From the NCBI GenBank assembly GCA_030612165.1, contig JAUWOK010000050.1, positions 1 to 7,328 on the forward strand: a stretch of DNA of 7,328 nt, in the 5' to 3' direction. This DNA is from Dehalococcoidia bacterium. GTDB lineage: Bacteria > Chloroflexota > Dehalococcoidia > GIF9 > AB-539-J10. The notes beneath the pieces were generated by a model. It ran no database searches, had not been told where the DNA came from, and saw nothing but the letters and a program-made list of their open reading frames with translations. This document shows, piece after piece, positions 5,511 through 7,328 of the stretch (its first letter is position 1; each line of letters opens with the position of its first letter). Position numbers and translations under genes: made by a program.

Positions 5511-7114
5511 ACCCGGGGTTTCTCAGCCGCGGCGTGACGCCCGGCGATAATGCCAGAGACTATACATTCTGATAAATTACATCCTCCCGGATAGAGAAAG
5601 CTCCAGATAGAACCAAACTCTCCTCCAGAATAAAGCCTTGGGATAGCAACTCCCCATACGTTCATTATTTGACCATATGGGCCTCTTTTTGCCCCCCCTT
5701 GTGTATTTATGATGGAGACCATACATTCTACCGCATAATACGGTGGCGTATCGAGCGCAATTAATTTTTTGGCGCTCCTGCCAAATTCCTGATCCAGTCC
5801 ATTAACACAACGATTGTTGTAATCAGCCACTGTTTTTTGGAGAACTGCTCCATCTACGTTCATCTTTCCTGCCAACTCCATGATAGTATTGGCCTGCTTT
5901 ATCCAACCCTTTTCAATTTCTTTGCCATTATCAGGACTCCAGGTGTAAAGCTCTCGAGCACAATTATACGTTATAAACGGCGGGCTACCAGGCAGTCTTT
6001 GTGTCATAATTATTGGACCTGCCCTCCTTGTTTTCTCATCAAAAACCATATACCAGGGAGAGTTTGGCCAGCTTGCTTCGCTCCCAATCCCCGCATGGGC
6101 AAAGTTGAAAACTTCAAGGTGCTTTTTAGCATGACCGTAGCTTTCATCTTCATTTCTGAATCGCTTGCCATAACCGTTCACATTTATCCAGCTTTGCTCT
6201 TTGGGATTTAACCAGAACGCGGTGGGCAACTCTGGAGGCTTAAAACTTTGTGTTGCCCATTCGATTCCATTCATATGCCATAAATCCGCGCCTGCATCAA
6301 TGGCCATTTGAATCCCATCTCCCGTAGCATATGGCGTGCCAGAGGGAGACATCTCTATTGGAGCCTCTTCAACATAAGTGGCAAGCATCTCTGGATTTCC
6401 CTCAAAACCTCCACAAGTAAGAATTACAGCTTTCTTTGCCAAAATGCATGTTTCTTGTCCTTCGCTCTCAGCTATAACTCCTTTTATCTCTTTTGTGATA
6501 GGGTCCTGGATAAGCCTTTTCACCGATGTGTTTAGCATCACTTCTATATCCTGCTTTGCAACGAGGCCGCTGAGAAAGGCAAAGAGATCTCTCCCGCAGC
6601 CCAACGTATAGCCCTCGTAACTTTCCAATACTGCCAGCATGTCAAGGCTATCGGCACCGGGCAGATTGGAATACGGAGAAGGAATTGAGCCGGGAGAAAT
6701 GAGCCTGGCTCCATACTGCACCAACCAGGAAGCCATTTCCGCCCATGTTTCAGCAAAAACCGTCGCAGTCTCCCCGTTAACCGACCCTAGCCCCAGAGCA
6801 ACAATGTATTCAGCCAGTTTCTTTATCTTTACAGGATCTATGCTGGATGGATACCTCATCACCCCCGTGGAAACACTGGTACTGCCACCAGCCTTTGAAG
6901 CCTTTTCCAGAACGATAACTTTTGCGCCTCTCTTACTGGCCTCTAATGCAGCTACGGCTCCAGCGCCGCCATACCCCACAACCACTATATCCACTTCTCT
7001 GCTAATCACGCTGCCACCGCTCCCAAGCCTGGTGTCCTGGAGGGAGCTTCCTCTCGAAATTTCCCCGGATTTCTTTTTATTTCTTTTTCCTTCTGGATTT
7101 TCCATTTCTGTCAT
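5507..7114 (-). CDS. FAD-dependent oxidoreductase, FAD_binding_2 family (fumarate reductase / 3-ketosteroid dehydrogenase-like)
   Basis: A 535-aa flavoprotein of the succinate dehydrogenase/fumarate reductase flavoprotein superfamily, which uses FAD to reduce or dehydrogenate double bonds next to a carbonyl or carboxylate. Seen directly: the Rossmann dinucleotide motif GYGGAG at 47-52 followed by the ribose-binding acid E70 in VLEKA, AGGST near 75-79, TCGGFE at about 233-238, ATGDGI at 263-268, VNGYGKRFRNE at about 312-323, and the C-terminal YSGGEFGS and GGCNLSECIVSG FAD-binding segments. The usual HHTMGG active-site region of fumarate reductases reads INTQGG here, so the substrate probably differs. 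There is a lysine-rich, glycine/serine-rich N-terminal extension of about 38 residues and no signal peptide, haem domain or FMN domain. I chose the ATG at 7114 (AAGGAG 8 nt upstream) over a TTG at 7120, whose spacing would be too short. Substrate unknown. Confidence 0.9.
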   Translation of the reverse strand: MTEMENPEGKRNKKKSGEISRGSSLQDTRLGSGGSVISREVDIVVVGYGGAGAVAALEASKRGAKVIVLEKASKAGGSTSVSTGVMRYPSSIDPVKIKKLAEYIVALGLGSVNGETATVFAETWAEMASWLVQYGARLISPGSIPSPYSNLPGADSLDMLAVLESYEGYTLGCGRDLFAFLSGLVAKQDIEVMLNTSVKRLIQDPITKEIKGVIAESEGQETCILAKKAVILTCGGFEGNPEMLATYVEEAPIEMSPSGTPYATGDGIQMAIDAGADLWHMNGIEWATQSFKPPELPTAFWLNPKEQSWINVNGYGKRFRNEDESYGHAKKHLEVFNFAHAGIGSEASWPNSPWYMVFDEKTRRAGPIIMTQRLPGSPPFITYNCARELYTWSPDNGKEIEKGWIKQANTIMELAGKMNVDGAVLQKTVADYNNRCVNGLDQEFGRSAKKLIALDTPPYYAVECMVSIINTQGGAKRGPYGQIMNVWGVAIPRLYSGGEFGSIWSFLYPGGCNLSECIVSGIIAGRHAAAEKPRV

Positions 7115-7301
7115 ATTCAAAGCTCCTTGAATGCCTTTCTATGTAAGACTTTTTCACTTTATCACAAGATTGACAAAAGATTAAAGAAAAACATATCCTG
7201 CCTGCTCTCTTGTCCCTTATTCCAAAAAGAGATACTATGAAGACAATTACTGGACATATTTTATTGCCATGTTTTAGTTTTGAACTCTGCGAGAAGTCAC
7301 A
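7115..7301. other. AT-rich divergent intergenic region
   Basis: A stretch of 187 nt between the flavoprotein gene (leftward) and the partial gene at 7302 (rightward). It holds the AAGGAG site of the flavoprotein gene, an AT-rich block at about 7151-7196, a TTGACA hexamer at 7170-7175 with a weak TATCCT 18 nt later, and a better-spaced promoter candidate at 7210-7238. No convincing minus-strand promoter hexamers were found for the flavoprotein gene. Confidence 0.6.
7210..7238 (+). promoter_or_regulatory. Candidate promoter for the partial gene at the right edge
   Basis: TTGTCC (7210-7215, 4 of 6), a 17-nt spacer, then TACTAT (7233-7238, 5 of 6). Transcription would start near 7245, about 57 nt before the ATG at 7302. 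Pattern match only. Confidence 0.38.
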
Positions 7302-7328
7302 ATGAAAACAGGCTTGGTTTGCGATCCA
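7302..7328 (+). CDS. Partial CDS (N-terminus only), possibly histone-deacetylase/AcuC-like
   Basis: Nine codons, ATG to the window edge, reading MKTGLVCDP, with a purine-rich GCGAGAAG a few nt upstream and a promoter candidate at 7210-7238. The opening resembles the first strand of bacterial histone-deacetylase-family (AcuC/AphA-type) amidohydrolases, which often begin with MKTGLVYDP- or MKTGLVYHP-like sequences. Nine residues cannot prove a family; another gene, or no gene, remains possible. Confidence 0.35.

Noticed and set aside
6639..7130. 163-codon plus-strand frame opposite the flavoprotein N-terminus
   Set aside because: Low-complexity Ser/Pro/Thr-rich translation, opposite the intact FAD-binding motif; a shadow frame.
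7170..7199. Perfect TTGACA with TATCCT 18 nt downstream
   Set aside because: The -10 is weak and the spacing off by one; the 7210-7238 pair is a better promoter for the same direction.
7237..7305. 22-codon plus-strand frame ending with ATGA overlap at the partial gene's start
   Set aside because: Its start overlaps the likely -10 hexamer and it has no good ribosome site, so the overlap is probably chance.

Overview
The window looks like a chromosomal segment of a Gram-positive-type anaerobe, most likely a member of the Clostridia (Bacillota). The reasons are the strong AAAGGAGG-type ribosome binding sites, TTG starts, a small secreted protein resembling the DUF2680 families of Clostridia, and a large soluble FAD_binding_2 flavoprotein of the kind expanded in anaerobes. 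This placement is an inference from gene style; no rRNA or other marker is present. Base composition is moderate by eye, with no obvious composition break, IS element, tRNA or CRISPR array.

Left block (minus strand, 2495 to 41): a SemiSWEET/PQ-loop small membrane protein, then a beta-CASP metallo-beta-lactamase-fold RNA-processing-type hydrolase, then a LOG-family (cytokinin-phosphoribohydrolase-like) protein. The last two are separated by 10 nt and almost certainly co-transcribed. Extended -10 promoter candidates precede both the SemiSWEET gene and the hydrolase gene.

Middle block (plus strand, 2741 to 5510): a secreted, helical, Cys/His/Met-containing protein resembling DUF2680 with an LTxxQ-like motif, a clear hairpin terminator, and then an OmpR-type response regulator and a BaeS-like membrane histidine kinase overlapping by 8 nt. 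The kinase's Shine-Dalgarno lies in an inverted repeat inside the regulator gene, which suggests translational coupling. The leader upstream of the secreted protein (about 2560-2740) is unusually structured, with inverted repeats and two coupled mini-ORFs. A reasonable hypothesis is that the secreted protein and the two-component system form an envelope-sensing module similar in logic to Spy/CpxP with BaeSR/CpxAR. The sequence suggests this but does not prove it.

Right block: a 535-aa FAD-dependent oxidoreductase on the minus strand (7114 to 5507) runs tail-to-tail into the kinase gene, with the two stop codons sharing bases. Beyond it is an AT-rich divergent intergenic region, with a plus-strand promoter candidate and the first nine codons of another gene cut by the window edge (its N-terminus resembles AcuC/histone-deacetylase-like proteins).

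No single gene here is clearly of an undescribed family. The most interesting points are the regulatory architecture around the secreted protein and two-component system, and the unassigned substrate of the flavoprotein.
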